A stretch of DNA of 54,612 nucleotides, from assembly GCA_021737405.1 (NCBI GenBank), contig JAIPEG010000014.1, positions 1 through 54,612 on the forward strand, read 5' to 3'. Position numbers and translations under genes: made by a program. The number at the start of each line of letters is the position of its first letter. Position 1 is the stretch's first letter. The notes under the pieces are model-generated. The model was not told the origin of the DNA and ran no database searches. It saw only the letters and a list, made by a program, of their open reading frames with translations. This document shows, one piece after another, positions 8,200-18,412 of the stretch. This DNA comes from Bacteriovoracaceae bacterium. Its GTDB lineage: Bacteria > Bdellovibrionota > Bacteriovoracia > Bacteriovoracales > Bacteriovoracaceae.

Positions 8200-9177
8200 A
8201 TGCTAAAGCGAACTGAGTATACTGATAATACTGAAGTCATCCATGCCAAGAAAGTAAAAGGCGATCACAAAGATATTATAAATTGTGCGGTCAAGGACGA
8301 ATCTGGTCTCAATGACTTTCAAAAGCTACCTAACACTCATGGCGTTGCCATACCTCGAGTTGGTATTGAACGATTTCGAATTCCTTTAAACTATAAACAT
8401 ATTGATGGTGTTGTCATGAATCATGACACTGAGGCTTCTATGTTTGTCAGTCTTGGAGCAGATAAAACGGGTGTTAATATGAGCCGATTTTGTCAGGTTC
8501 TCCAAGATGAAGCTGACAAAAGCCCAGTTGATAATGATTTCTTTAAAAGAGTATTAGGCCGCTTTAGAAGTGATTTGCGTGACTATGACACAGAAAAACT
8601 AATCCCTTCAGCAGAGCTTAATCTATCGTTTAAATACGCTACAAAACAAACCTCACTTAAAAGTGAAAATTGGGGTTGGCAATATTACAATGTTGAACTT
8701 AAAGGGATTGAAAATAATCTCGGCGAAATTATGATGAGCCTAACGGTTAACTATGAATATAGCTCAACTTGTCCATGCTCTCTTTCTATGGCCAAGCAAT
8801 ACGAAGAAGATTTTCGTTCAGGAAAAACCACTGAAGGAAACGGCATTGCAACCGCACACTCTCAAAGATCAAATGCTAAAACACAAATCTTCTACAAAGT
8901 AGATAATGCTCCTTCGATAGAAGAACTCATTGCTCTTCTTAGAGAGGCCCTACCAACTGAGACTCAAAGCCTAGTAAAGCGAGTTGACGAGCAGGCTTTT
9001 GCCATTTTAAATGGAGAAAATCCAATCTTTGTTGAACATGTTGCGAGACGATTAAGTGGTGCCCTTGACGCTGAAAAACGCATTCTCGATTGGAATGTGC
9101 AAATTGAGCACTGGGAATCCTTACATAGCCATAACGCAGTCGCCTATATACAAAAAGTACGGCCAAACCTTAGTTAA
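8200..9177 (+). CDS. folE2: GTP cyclohydrolase FolE2 (type IB)
   Basis: 325 residues. FolE2 converts GTP to 7,8-dihydroneopterin triphosphate, the first step of folate and queuosine biosynthesis, and works with metals other than zinc. Diagnostic motifs are present: TCPCS with Cys191 and Cys193, and AHSQRS with His220; the N-terminal region around FRIPLNY and the glutamate-containing segment also fit the COG1469 family. An AAAGGAG ribosome site precedes the ATG. It is transcribed away from the tandem PTPS-like gene, with a 159-base shared upstream region that probably holds both promoters. In other bacteria folE2 is often Zur-controlled; I saw no convincing Zur box. Confidence 0.93.
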   Translation: MLKRTEYTDNTEVIHAKKVKGDHKDIINCAVKDESGLNDFQKLPNTHGVAIPRVGIERFRIPLNYKHIDGVVMNHDTEASMFVSLGADKTGVNMSRFCQVLQDEADKSPVDNDFFKRVLGRFRSDLRDYDTEKLIPSAELNLSFKYATKQTSLKSENWGWQYYNVELKGIENNLGEIMMSLTVNYEYSSTCPCSLSMAKQYEEDFRSGKTTEGNGIATAHSQRSNAKTQIFYKVDNAPSIEELIALLREALPTETQSLVKRVDEQAFAILNGENPIFVEHVARRLSGALDAEKRILDWNVQIEHWESLHSHNAVAYIQKVRPNLS

Positions 9178-9324
9178 AAAACAGATACTTAGATCACTTT
9201 TTTTATGCGCTGTGATGTAAGTATTTGTTATACCTATTATAACCATTCATTATTTGATCTTTTAACTCCACCTTTCTATTATCCCCTTTCTTCCACTATG
9301 GAAGATTCTTGGGGAGAGAATTTC

Positions 9325-12300
9325 ATGGAAATAAAGAATAATTTTTTAACTTTGACGGCCTTCATAGGTCTCTTATTTATCAATGCTTGTTCAAATAAAA
9401 GTGCACCTCAAAAAGAACTCTCTCTTATTAGTGGTGATCTTTTTTCAGACAGGCCAACAAACGTCACAAATACTGTAGTCCTCATAAAATTGAAAGGTCC
9501 TTCACTCATAGAAGGGGCGTCGAAAGACGAGCAAGGTAACCTAGTTATCACCGATGAATTAAAAGCAGCCGTTCTTAATGAACAAAAAGAAACACTCGAA
9601 AAAGCGAGAGCTCTTTCACCAGATGTAAAACTTCTTTTTTCTTATAAATTCACTGTCAATGCTCTGGCCTTATCTGTTCCTTCTGAACTTTATGATCAGG
9701 TTGGTAATTTAGGTACAGTTGCAAAAGTCGAAAATGAAACAATTTTTAATCGCCCTGAGAATCCTCTAAGTAAAACTGAACTCATTAATCGATTAGTTGA
9801 AAAAGCTAACGAATTTAAAACGACGAGCGTGAGCCATATTGGTGCTGTGAAGGCCCATGAAGAACTTGGGATCAATGGTGCCGGAATAAAGGTAGGTATT
9901 ATTGATACTGGTGTCGACTTCACTCATTCAATGCTTGGAGGTCCAGGAGATACTCAGGCCTATGAACAAATGAATAAAGAAATTGCGACTCCTCTTTTTC
10001 CCAATCAAAAAGTAGTTGGTGGATATGACTTTGCCGGAACAGACTATTCCCCAGGTGCAGTATTTACAGACTGGAGGACTCCACGTCCCGATGTCAATCC
10101 AATGGATGAAGGTGGTCACGGAACTCACGTTGCGGGTACAGTTGCAGGCATTGGCGATGGCGTAAATACTTATAACGGTGTTGCACCGGGTGCTGACCTT
10201 TATGCATTAAAAGTATTTGGTAATAATGGCGGAACTTCAGACACTGTTGTCATTGCAGCGATGGAGTGGTCAATGGATCCAAACGGAGACCTAGACCCAA
10301 GTGATCGCTTAGATGTTTTAAATCTTTCTTTAGGTGGAAACTTTGGAAAGCCTTTTATCCTCTACTCCCTTGCTATAAAAAACCTAGCAAAGGCGGGCGT
10401 CTTAACAGCAATCTCTGCTGGAAATAGCGGCCCTACTCCTTATATCGTCGGAGCTCCCGGAACTGCAGAAGAGTCTGTAAGTGTTGGTGCCTCAGTTGAT
10501 GGAATGGAAAAAAATTGGAAATTTGAATCAGTAGCTTTTCAAACAACCAAAGACTCAAAACTTCTTGCCGAAAGGGTTGAAGCAAATTTTACTCCACGAA
10601 TAAGCGATACTCCTGTTGAAGGGAAGATCGTTTTTGTTGGAGACGCAGCTAGTGACTTTGATGAAGAAACGAAGGCTTTGTTAAAGGGGAATATCGCTTT
10701 TATTGATAGAGGAGGTGTCTCTTTTGTTGAGAAAGTGAATAGAGCAGAAGAAGCGGGAGCAATCGGTGCTGTCGTTGCCAATAACCAACCAGGCGATGCC
10801 TTTATTATGGGCGGGGAAGGAAAGGCCAATATTCCGGCCGTAATGATTCCATTAGACCTTGGGACTTCCTTAAAATCGGCCTTAGAAGCAGGAGATGTTC
10901 GTATGAACTTTGCCTCTTCTGAAATGATTGAAAAAAGAGAGATCATCGATACCTTGACGAGTTTCTCATCGCAGGGCCCCCGCAGTGAAGACGCTCTTTT
11001 AAAGCCTGAAATCGCAGCACCAGGATTCCAAATCATAAGTGCCTCAATGGCCTCTGGTAATCAAGGTGTTGCTCTAAATGGTACTTCAATGGCCGCACCA
11101 CACATGGCGGGAGTCATGGCACTAGTGAAGCAGAAATACCCTAATTTTAGTAGTAGTGAACATAAGGCCGTACTCATGAACACGGCGAAAATCATGAAAA
11201 GTGAGAGCGGTGATAGATATAGCGTGACGCTTCAAGGCGCCGGTCTGGTCGATGTTTACGCTGCACTTATGGCCGAAGCGATGGTTACCCCCTCTTCAAT
11301 TAGCTTAGGTGAATTTCAACTTGAGGCCACCAAGACATTAAAGAAAACAATCCTTGTCAAAAACACTAGCGACCGTGACAGAACTTTTACGTTGAACTTC
11401 CTTGGTGAAAAGAACATTCAAGTAGAGCAACAGGTTTTTACTGTTTCTGCCAAGAGTCAACAAAGTGTTTCCTTTAAAATTAAACTTGAAGCAAATATTG
11501 AGAGTGCACTAGAGTTTCATGAGGGGTTTATCCTTATCAATGAAGGACCTCATAAAGTAGCGAGCTTACCTATCCTTGGGGTATCAAAGAGACTCACACG
11601 GATTGAAGCACAGGAGCTCAATGTATTCTCCTCTCATTCTGAAGATTCTTTTGATGCTCTAACAGAGCTTAAGCTGACAAATGATAGTAAGAACGCAGGT
11701 GTTACAGAGATTTTCAATCTTCTTGGTGAAGATGATCGAAAGCCATCAGCTGGTGCGGACTCATTAATTCTTTCGCGCTCATGTGATCTTCAGGCAGCTG
11801 GCTATCGTATGGTCGAGTCAGAAGGTAAAATGGTCATGCAAGTTGGGATTAAACTTTTCAGTGCAGTCAGTAACTGGCAAGCATGTGAATTATCTATCCT
11901 CATTGATCAAAATGGAGATAAATTACCTGAACAAGAAATTGGTGGACTTCCTCATAATTACCTCTCTGGCTTAAGTGATATTGTTCCTGCTGGCTTTTAT
12001 TCAGTTCTCTTAGATTTCCCAAAAGCCGTTGAGCTACGCCAGGCCCATGAACAATCGGCCATGGCCAACAATGGTAACGCTGAAGGAGAACTCACTTACG
12101 TTCCAGCCCTTTTAGATGTGCTCAGCATGCAAACCTATGCAAACTCGCATTTGGCCATTATGGAGATAGATCCATCAAAACTTGCCTTAACAAAAGAGGG
12201 CCGTATCAACATGAAAATTACGGTATTTAGCGAAGGCGGAGTTGAGTATGAAGATGGTCTCCAGCAAGAATGGTTTACTGTTTCTCCATTAGAAGAGGAG

Positions 12301-12477
12301 CAGGCCTATAGAAAAATCCCTGCTTCCATCAAGGTGCCAGCAATGGCAAAAGACACGGTAGAGCTGACAAAGGGATACGGTAAAGAGTCACTCATGATCG
12401 TCTCTCCCTTTAATTACCAAGTTGGTAATACTCGAACCAGTACGGGAAGAGGATTATCGATTTTAAAACCACAATTC
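9325..12477 (+). CDS. Large subtilisin-like serine protease lipoprotein (S8 family, PA domain)
   Basis: 1050 residues plus stop. The ATG at 9325 follows GGGGAGAG and begins a lipoprotein signal peptide ending INAC, with the lipidated Cys about residue 22; the longer upstream frame from 9205 has no such signal. The catalytic triad is complete: Asp194 (IIDTGVD), His265 (GGHGTHVAG) and Ser588 (NGTSMAAPHMAG). A protease-associated (PA) domain is inserted at about 430-520 between His and Ser, as in cell-envelope and lactocepin-like subtilases. A propeptide (about 40-150) precedes the catalytic part, and about 400 residues of beta-rich domains follow. The likely site is the outer membrane or cell surface. 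In a predator it could digest prey or remodel its own surface; this is inference. Confidence 0.9.
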
Positions 12478-12489
12478 TAATAAAAAAAT

Positions 12490-12512
12490 CCGCCTTTAAG
12501 GCGCCTTTTTTT
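12490..12512. terminator. Probable bidirectional terminator between subtilase and rmuC genes
   Basis: CGCC and GGCG at 12491-12503 form a short GC stem flanked by an A run on one side and a T run on the other, between two convergent genes. The stem is short, so efficiency is uncertain. Confidence 0.55.
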
Positions 12513-13497
12513 ATAATCTAATAATTTTCTTAAAGCGGTCGGTGATCTTTTTATTTGAAATATTTAGACGATCTACATCTTTTTGAATGGTTCCAAGGTG
12601 TTTAACCAAGTCTTCCCAGCGCTCTTCGTAGCGCTCAAAATCAACTCCTAATTGATTAATTTCCTGATGTATTTCATCAATATGCTTGTTTCTCTCTATA
12701 TTAATCAGTACTGCTTGGACGGTACTTAAAATGGCCATAAGAGTGGTGGGTGAAGTGAGCCAAACCTTTTTCTTCGCTGCATATTCGACAATTTCACTGT
12801 GATGGGCATGAACCTCAGAAAAGATGGCCTCTGCTGGAAGAAAGAGAATGGCCTGGTCAGAGGTAACGTTTGGAATAATATATTTTGAGCTAATATCATC
12901 AATATGTTTTTTGAGGTTTTTAGCAAATTCTTTGCTGGCATTTTGCCGGGCCATTTCATCACTCTCACCATCGACCATGCGACGATAATTCTCTAAGGGA
13001 AATTTCGCATCAACGGCAACAAGTCCTAGGGGCTCTGGTAGCATTAAAGTTGCGTCAGCAATTTTCCCATTAGTCATGGTTGCTTGAAGTTGAAAAATAT
13101 GACCCATTGATTCACCAAAGACATTAACGAGGATTTGCTTGAGTTGCACCTCCCCAAAAATTCCTCTCGTCTTTTTATCTGTTAGAACATTTTGAAGCAT
13201 AACCACATTCTCGCTTAAACTTGTGATTTGCTTTTGGGCAGTATCAACCTTTACAAGTCTTTCCAAAACTTGAGAAAGAGTTTCTCGAGATTTATCAAGA
13301 CCATCCCCCAGCCTTTTTTCCATTGTTTCTCTTAAATTTTGGAACTCTTGAGATTGATAGTGCTTTTGTCTGTCTTGATATTCAACAATTGTCTTTAAAA
13401 CTTGATTCTCGACATTTTCACCATTTTTATTTCTTAAGAGCAGAAAAGCGACCAATAAAATATTCAAGGCAATCAAGCCAATCGTTAAAAATTCCAC
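12511..13497 (-). CDS. rmuC: RmuC family DNA recombination protein
   Basis: 328 residues. An N-terminal membrane helix (about 2-21), a long coiled coil (about 25-105) and the RmuC nuclease-like core (about 110-300) with GIFGEVQLKQIL, VDAKFPLENYRRM and PTTLMAILSTVQ, all characteristic of the family. RmuC limits inversions at short inverted repeats, probably as a nuclease of the restriction-endonuclease fold. The start is GTG preceded by GGAGAG. Length is short-normal (E. coli RmuC is 475 residues). Confidence 0.92.
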   Translation of the reverse strand: MEFLTIGLIALNILLVAFLLLRNKNGENVENQVLKTIVEYQDRQKHYQSQEFQNLRETMEKRLGDGLDKSRETLSQVLERLVKVDTAQKQITSLSENVVMLQNVLTDKKTRGIFGEVQLKQILVNVFGESMGHIFQLQATMTNGKIADATLMLPEPLGLVAVDAKFPLENYRRMVDGESDEMARQNASKEFAKNLKKHIDDISSKYIIPNVTSDQAILFLPAEAIFSEVHAHHSEIVEYAAKKKVWLTSPTTLMAILSTVQAVLINIERNKHIDEIHQEINQLGVDFERYEERWEDLVKHLGTIQKDVDRLNISNKKITDRFKKIIRL

Positions 13498-13641
13498 GCA
13501 CTCTCCTTTTTGATATTATGACAAAGAAAGAGTGAGGATTAAAGCCTACAATTTAATACTGCCTCTCAAGGATATAAAATTAGCAATTGCACTTTTGAAG
13601 CTGTCTACTTAAATAAAAGATATGAGGATTTCTTAAGAGGA

Positions 13642-14157
13642 TTAAGGTTTTTTGGCGGCAGTACTTCGCCCTTTAGTGCCATTAAGACTTTGAAATTCTT
13701 TCGCTAAACTATTTATTTCTCTGCACCAATCAACTTTTCTTTTAGTGCCACCCTGATAAGGGTATCCGAGACCATTTTTAACTAAGAAGTGAGTGAGACT
13801 CTTACCATCTATATAGACATCAGCGACGATACGAAAATACTTTCCTCTTTCAATATTTTTTAAATCAATTCTTTGCGCCTTCTTTAAAAGGTTTGTCACA
13901 AGTTTTTTAGCGTGGCGAGCTTTGTCTTTTTCACATTTATTCTTAGTTCGTATTTCGGGGGTATCTACACCTTTAACCCTGATATTCATACTTTTACCAA
14001 TGAGAGGGTGAAGATGAGGAATATCAACAGTAATGGTATCTGCATCATAATTTTTAACATAGGTAACACACTGGAATTCCTGCCCTGTATGAGCACAAGA
14101 TTCACTGAGAGTCTGGCATGTATAGAAAAATGTTAAGAGAAGGACTAAGTAACGCAC
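13642..14157 (-). CDS. Secreted thermonuclease-like (SNase) nuclease
   Basis: 171 residues from a GTG start, with a signal peptide (about 1-18). The staphylococcal-nuclease fold is recognisable and complete: calcium-site residues in DADTITV (Asp40), the catalytic Arg60 and Glu68 in RVKGVDTPE with the same spacing as R35 and E43 of S. aureus nuclease, and Arg109 in KYFR matching R87. It should be an exported calcium-dependent DNase/RNase, useful for degrading extracellular or prey nucleic acid. Four cysteines suggest disulphides in the periplasm or outside the cell. Confidence 0.88.
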   Translation of the reverse strand: MRYLVLLLTFFYTCQTLSESCAHTGQEFQCVTYVKNYDADTITVDIPHLHPLIGKSMNIRVKGVDTPEIRTKNKCEKDKARHAKKLVTNLLKKAQRIDLKNIERGKYFRIVADVYIDGKSLTHFLVKNGLGYPYQGGTKRKVDWCREINSLAKEFQSLNGTKGRSTAAKKP

Positions 14158-14279
14158 ATCTAATTATTACTTATAACAATTGTCAAAACTAGAGGGTAAT
14201 TGTGACAGAAAATAATAGATGAAGGACGGATTCAATCTTGATATGTTTTTCGCTAAATTAATATAATCAAGGACGAATC

Positions 14280-14792
14280 ATGTTAAAAAGACAAATTCTG
14301 ACTACTTTGGTCGGTCTATTTTTCACTTTCTCTCTTTTTGCAAAACCAGTGAAAATTCTACACTTCACTGTAGATATCAGCGAATCCTATGGTGAAATAT
14401 TCGCCTACTACAAAGAGAGCGGTGACATTGACTATTTTGAATGGAAAATCTTTCACCCTCAAGACCCAAAAGATCCAGGAGAGAGTGATAAGTTTACAGT
14501 TAAAGATATACAAGATGGTACCGTCTTTAAGAAAGGCCTTCCAAAGAAGTTTGTCAAAGTATGGGGAGATAGTTTCTCTGCTCATAACGGAGGTGAAATA
14601 AATATAAGAGTTCCCAAAAACGTTGTTACCGGCAAGCACACTTATGAAAATGTTGTCGTCGATCGTTTAGGGAATGACTGGGAAGTTAATCACCCAAGCC
14701 AAGACCAAGTTAAACGGGTCCATATTATTGTAAAAAAAGTTCTTGGGATTCCAATTGGCGTAGTTGATTTCAAATTTATCGATAATATATAG
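14280..14792 (+). CDS. Exported protein of unknown function
   Basis: 170 residues; a signal peptide at about 1-21 (ending LFAKP), then a mostly beta, charged chain with no cysteines in the mature part and no motif I recognise. AAGGACG precedes the ATG. It stands alone between divergent and convergent neighbours, with its own upstream gap of 122 bases. Confidence 0.6.
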   Translation: MLKRQILTTLVGLFFTFSLFAKPVKILHFTVDISESYGEIFAYYKESGDIDYFEWKIFHPQDPKDPGESDKFTVKDIQDGTVFKKGLPKKFVKVWGDSFSAHNGGEINIRVPKNVVTGKHTYENVVVDRLGNDWEVNHPSQDQVKRVHIIVKKVLGIPIGVVDFKFIDNI

Positions 14793-14799
14793 GGTTTCT

Positions 14800-14824
14800 G
14801 GGCACCTCTTTTCAGGTGGTGCCC
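14800..14824. terminator. Hairpin between convergent genes, weak terminator candidate
   Basis: GGGCACC (14800-14806) pairs with GGTGCCC (14818-14824) around an 11-base loop. There is no long T run after it on either strand, so it may end transcription poorly or mainly stabilise the 3' ends. Confidence 0.4.
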
Positions 14825-14835
14825 AAAAATTTGCT

Positions 14836-15714
14836 TCAACTTTTCTTTGAAATTAACTTGATACCTTTTTCGGAAGCCGACTTCAGTATCTCTATTTTCT
14901 TCTCTTTAAAAAGCATTCCAATCGCTGATTTAAAAGTTTTCTTACTCATTCCAAGACTCTTTTGAATTTCTTCAGGGGAACTTTTATCGTTTAGCGAAGA
15001 TTGTCCTCCTGCTTTTTCTAGAAATAAAATAATTTTATCTTTTGAATCTTCAAGATTTTGAACTCCAAGAGGTTGGAGAGATATATCAACGAGGCCATCA
15101 ACTCTAATCTTTTTTACAATACCATCATAAACATTGCCTATTGTAATATCTTTGAAGGTTTCATTATCGTAAATCAAACCTATAAAACACTTATTTATAA
15201 TCACCTTATGGCCTAGATCAGTTTTCTGAACGGGCACTACTTTTACAACATCTCTTTCATCAAAATCAAACTCTGAACTTTCGATATATTTACCAAGTTT
15301 TGTTGTGCCATAAACTCGATCAGTTCCTTCCTCTAGACAAACTCTTACCAAGTAATACTCAAGATTTTTCACTCTAACTTTTTGCTCATTTCCCGGAACT
15401 AACAAATCTTTGTCTATTCCCCAATCAAAGAAGGCCCCAAATTCTTCAACATCAATCGCCCTCATATAGGCATACTCTCCGACTTGGGCGAAGGGAATCT
15501 CGGAGGTAGCGATTAGTTTAGATTGAGTGTCTAAGTAAACAAAAACATCAATTTCTTCGCCTGCCTTAAGTCGCAGTGGAGAAAAGGAGTTAGGCATAAA
15601 AACTTCTCTGCGATCTTCAGAAACTTCTGCTTCTTCAGGAGACAGTCGAAGGTAAAATCCTCCACTTGCCTCTTCACTAACAACCAATTTATTAACTTTT
15701 CCAATTTCAATCAC
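14836..15714 (-). CDS. cvfB: CvfB family S1-domain RNA-binding protein
   Basis: 292 residues with the CvfB/YitL layout: S1-like OB-fold segments (about 5-65, 75-140 and 145-215) and a C-terminal winged helix (about 225-290) containing SPEEIQKSLGMSKKTFKSAIGMLFKE. Family members bind RNA and affect virulence-factor expression in Staphylococcus; the cellular target here is unknown. The start is GTG with AAGGTAA just upstream. It lies 18 bases after the GAF/H-box gene and is probably co-transcribed with it. Confidence 0.88.
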   Translation of the reverse strand: MIEIGKVNKLVVSEEASGGFYLRLSPEEAEVSEDRREVFMPNSFSPLRLKAGEEIDVFVYLDTQSKLIATSEIPFAQVGEYAYMRAIDVEEFGAFFDWGIDKDLLVPGNEQKVRVKNLEYYLVRVCLEEGTDRVYGTTKLGKYIESSEFDFDERDVVKVVPVQKTDLGHKVIINKCFIGLIYDNETFKDITIGNVYDGIVKKIRVDGLVDISLQPLGVQNLEDSKDKIILFLEKAGGQSSLNDKSSPEEIQKSLGMSKKTFKSAIGMLFKEKKIEILKSASEKGIKLISKKS

Positions 15715-15732
15715 TTAAATTACCTTTTGCTC

Positions 15733-16485
15733 TTAAAGTTTTAACATCTTTATTTTTTCAGAATATTGCTCTAGCTCAATGCCATTCTCCTTCAAAGATT
15801 TGGTGATTTTGGAAACGGCTTCTGCAATACGGGAATGAGCACCACTAATTTTTTCATAATCACGAGGATCCATTTTATTTCGCTGATTAGAGAGGAGCCC
15901 CATCGCAATCATGAGAGGGTTATTAATCTCATGACTGTAGCTCACGGCCATGGCAAGAGCTCCCTCATTCGCCCTTGCAGAAGCAATTTTTGAAATACTT
16001 CTTCTTAGTTCAAATTGGATAGAAACCTGTTTTGTTAACACTTTCAAAGATTTTTTTTGAAATTCATTTAGCTTTTTAGGTTTATTATCTATGACACACA
16101 AAGTACCCAAGGCCAAGTTATCGGGGGTCAATAGTGGAGAGCCAGCATAGAAAATAACGTTAGGAGCACCTGTAACGAGGGGGTTGTCCTTAAAATTATT
16201 GTTTTCTCTCGAGTCATTAACTTCAAAGATTTCATTTTGTAAAATTGTATGGCCACAAAAGGCATAGTCTCTTGGAGTCGATTCGGCCTCTAAACCATAG
16301 CGAGATTTAAACCATTGCCGTTCCTCATCTAAGAGAGAAATTAAACTTATAGGCGTCTCACAAATTTGTGCGGCCAATTGAGTAATCTCATCAAAACTCG
16401 CTTCGATGGCCGTATCAAGAATATCTAATTCTTTTAAACTTCTAAGTCGCTTTTCTTCATTTTCCGGTAAGGGTGCACTTCTCAT
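15733..16485 (-). CDS. GAF-domain protein with histidine-kinase H-box but no ATPase domain
   Basis: 250 residues. Residues about 15-160 are a GAF domain of the type found in two-component kinases (ETPISLISLLDEERQWFKS, SRYGLEAESTPRDYAFCGHTI). A dimerisation helix follows with the H-box YSHEINNPLMIAMG, phosphoacceptor candidate His185. The chain ends about 65 residues later; N, G1 and G2 boxes of the HATPase domain are absent, and no stop-interrupted remainder is seen downstream. It may be a phosphotransfer or sensor protein acting with a separate kinase. The ATG at 16485 was chosen; a GTG at 16518 is possible. Confidence 0.75.
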   Translation of the reverse strand: MRSAPLPENEEKRLRSLKELDILDTAIEASFDEITQLAAQICETPISLISLLDEERQWFKSRYGLEAESTPRDYAFCGHTILQNEIFEVNDSRENNNFKDNPLVTGAPNVIFYAGSPLLTPDNLALGTLCVIDNKPKKLNEFQKKSLKVLTKQVSIQFELRRSISKIASARANEGALAMAVSYSHEINNPLMIAMGLLSNQRNKMDPRDYEKISGAHSRIAEAVSKITKSLKENGIELEQYSEKIKMLKL

Positions 16486-16568
16486 TTTGTCTCTTTCACA
16501 CAATGGGTTAACTAACACTGGATTATATCACTGTATTAAACAATTCAAGCAATAAGGCACTTGTTTAA

Positions 16569-17669
16569 TTAAATTTTAAGAACTATTAAGTCTCCACGGA
16601 TTTCAATATAATCACTTCGACCAAATTTCTCAATCAATCGATAAGCAAGTCTACCTGTAGGGATTCCCCAAATAGTTGCTCTCTTAACTCGAAAGAGAAG
16701 CTCACTATTTTTGATATCGAGAACAACGTCCCCAATAATTTTAATTTTAATCCAAAAGATGGCCTTGACTTTTGCTGTTAGGAAAAGCTTTCCTTCTTCT
16801 AACTTTAAATTGATATCTCTTAAATGGTCTAAATCAATCAGAGACTTCTGATCCTTTAAATCAGGACGCTTTTTTATGAACTCAGACCAAACTTCCTCCA
16901 ATACATCACGAAAGGCGTGCTCTATGTCCATATTTTGAATTTTTAGCTCTCCATCAATTAGGCAGCCCTGTAGAAGTGAATAAGGATCCACTTCCTTTGT
17001 CCCTGTCTCCAATTTTGAGCAGTTCATTTGAAAGTCGTTAACTTCAGTTGTTTCATTTTTATCATTAAATTGTGCTTTATGCGCCATCAGCGTAAAGCTA
17101 TCCGCATCGATGAGGGATCGAGCATCCATAAAATCTGCATCTATCGCCCTTTTTTGAAAACTAATGATTCCGACATTTGCCTGAGACTCTTTTAAACAGG
17201 CAACATCAATGGCACTTGTAAAAACCCCATGAGTGGGACAAAAGATGTGGGCCTTTTTAAAGGAGGCGAAGAAATCTAAATGCTGAAAAGAGAGGCCCTC
17301 TCCTTTCATAGAAATTCCCGCCTTATCAAGATCAACCTTTGCCGCCTTTAGGCCTATATTTTGAATACCTTTTATGCCGAAACCTTCGGCAATAGGAAGA
17401 GAGAATTTCAATCCTTCTTTTTTCACAGAGAGCCTATAATTCAATTCATTCCATTCAAGACCAGCTGTTATATTTTTTTCGCCAGGATTTTCAAACTCTA
17501 ATTTTTCAGCTCCAAAATCAATAATGACATCCTTGGCCTCAATTGTGCCTTGAAGAAGTGGACTTTGGGGGTCTAACTTAGAGAGTTCTCCTTTCACCAC
17601 ATCAAAGTAAATTCTTGTCGGTTCCGCACAAAGAGAAGACATAAGTAATAGTAGCGAGATTATTTTCAT
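16569..17669 (-). CDS. Exported protein of unknown function, beta-rich
   Basis: 366 residues; a short signal peptide (about 1-15, ending LCAEP), then a chain of repeated amphipathic strands without membrane helices. The C-terminal third (VKAIFWIKIKIIGDVVLDI...) resembles lipid-binding or AsmA/DUF2993-like proteins only in style. It is eight bases downstream of the amino-acid transporter ATPase gene and so is probably in that operon. I do not recognise the family. Confidence 0.6.
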   Translation of the reverse strand: MKIISLLLLMSSLCAEPTRIYFDVVKGELSKLDPQSPLLQGTIEAKDVIIDFGAEKLEFENPGEKNITAGLEWNELNYRLSVKKEGLKFSLPIAEGFGIKGIQNIGLKAAKVDLDKAGISMKGEGLSFQHLDFFASFKKAHIFCPTHGVFTSAIDVACLKESQANVGIISFQKRAIDADFMDARSLIDADSFTLMAHKAQFNDKNETTEVNDFQMNCSKLETGTKEVDPYSLLQGCLIDGELKIQNMDIEHAFRDVLEEVWSEFIKKRPDLKDQKSLIDLDHLRDINLKLEEGKLFLTAKVKAIFWIKIKIIGDVVLDIKNSELLFRVKRATIWGIPTGRLAYRLIEKFGRSDYIEIRGDLIVLKI

Positions 17670-17677
17670 ATACTTTC

Positions 17678-18412
17678 CTAATGGAGGATTTGGGCCAAGA
17701 ACTCAATAGATCGAGGATGAGTTGGATTTGAGAAAAAGGTTTCAGGATCTGCTTCTTCCACAATTTCTCCTTCATCCATAAAGATCACCCTATCAGCAAC
17801 CTGCTTAGCAAAACCCATTTCGTGAGTCACACACAGCATCGTCATGCCTTCCTTTGCAAGATCAACCATTACATCTAGAACTTCCTTAACCATTTCAGGA
17901 TCTAATGCCGAGGTTGGCTCATCGAAGAGCATAATTTTAGGCTTCATACAAAGACTTCGAGCGATAGCGACTCGTTGCTGTTGCCCACCACTTAGTTGTC
18001 CAGGATATTTATAAGCCTGATCAGAAATGGCCACTCTCCTTAGAAGATCCATGGCATATTCTTCAGCTTCCTCTTTTGGGATTTTATGAACCCACTGAGG
18101 TGCCAGAGTTAAGTTTTCTAAAATACTTAAATGTGGAAATAGGTTAAAGTGTTGAAAAACCATTCCAACTTCTTTTCTAATCTCTTGAAGGTTTTTTAAA
18201 TTATCGTTTAAAGGAATTCCATTGATTTCAATTTTTCCATTTTGATGGGCCTCTAGACGATTTAAACAACGAATCAACGTGGACTTGCCACTGCCAGATG
18301 GACCACAGATTACGATTTTCTCCCCCTCTCCTACAGAGAGATTAATGTTTTTTAAGACATGAAAGTCATCAAACCACTTATTCATGTCTGTTAGCTTAAT
18401 CATTGGATTCAT
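17678..18412 (-). CDS. aapP: Amino-acid ABC transporter ATP-binding protein (AapP/GlnQ type)
   Basis: 244 residues. Walker [13 protein letters not shown] signature LSGGQQQR, Walker [13 protein letters not shown] and the H-loop THEMGF are all present. It powers polar amino-acid uptake with the two permeases encoded just upstream. The start at 18412 overlaps the stop of the permease gene (ATGA); the longer frame starting at 18475 lies inside that gene and adds a non-homologous leader, so it was not used. Length is typical for the family (240-250). Confidence 0.93.
   Translation of the reverse strand: MNPMIKLTDMNKWFDDFHVLKNINLSVGEGEKIVICGPSGSGKSTLIRCLNRLEAHQNGKIEINGIPLNDNLKNLQEIRKEVGMVFQHFNLFPHLSILENLTLAPQWVHKIPKEEAEEYAMDLLRRVAISDQAYKYPGQLSGGQQQRVAIARSLCMKPKIMLFDEPTSALDPEMVKEVLDVMVDLAKEGMTMLCVTHEMGFAKQVADRVIFMDEGEIVEEADPETFFSNPTHPRSIEFLAQILH

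Noticed and set aside
10539..11036. 165-residue open frame on the minus strand inside the subtilase gene
   Set aside because: It lies in the PA region and catalytic Ser part of the subtilase, has no ribosome site and a composition typical of an antisense shadow.
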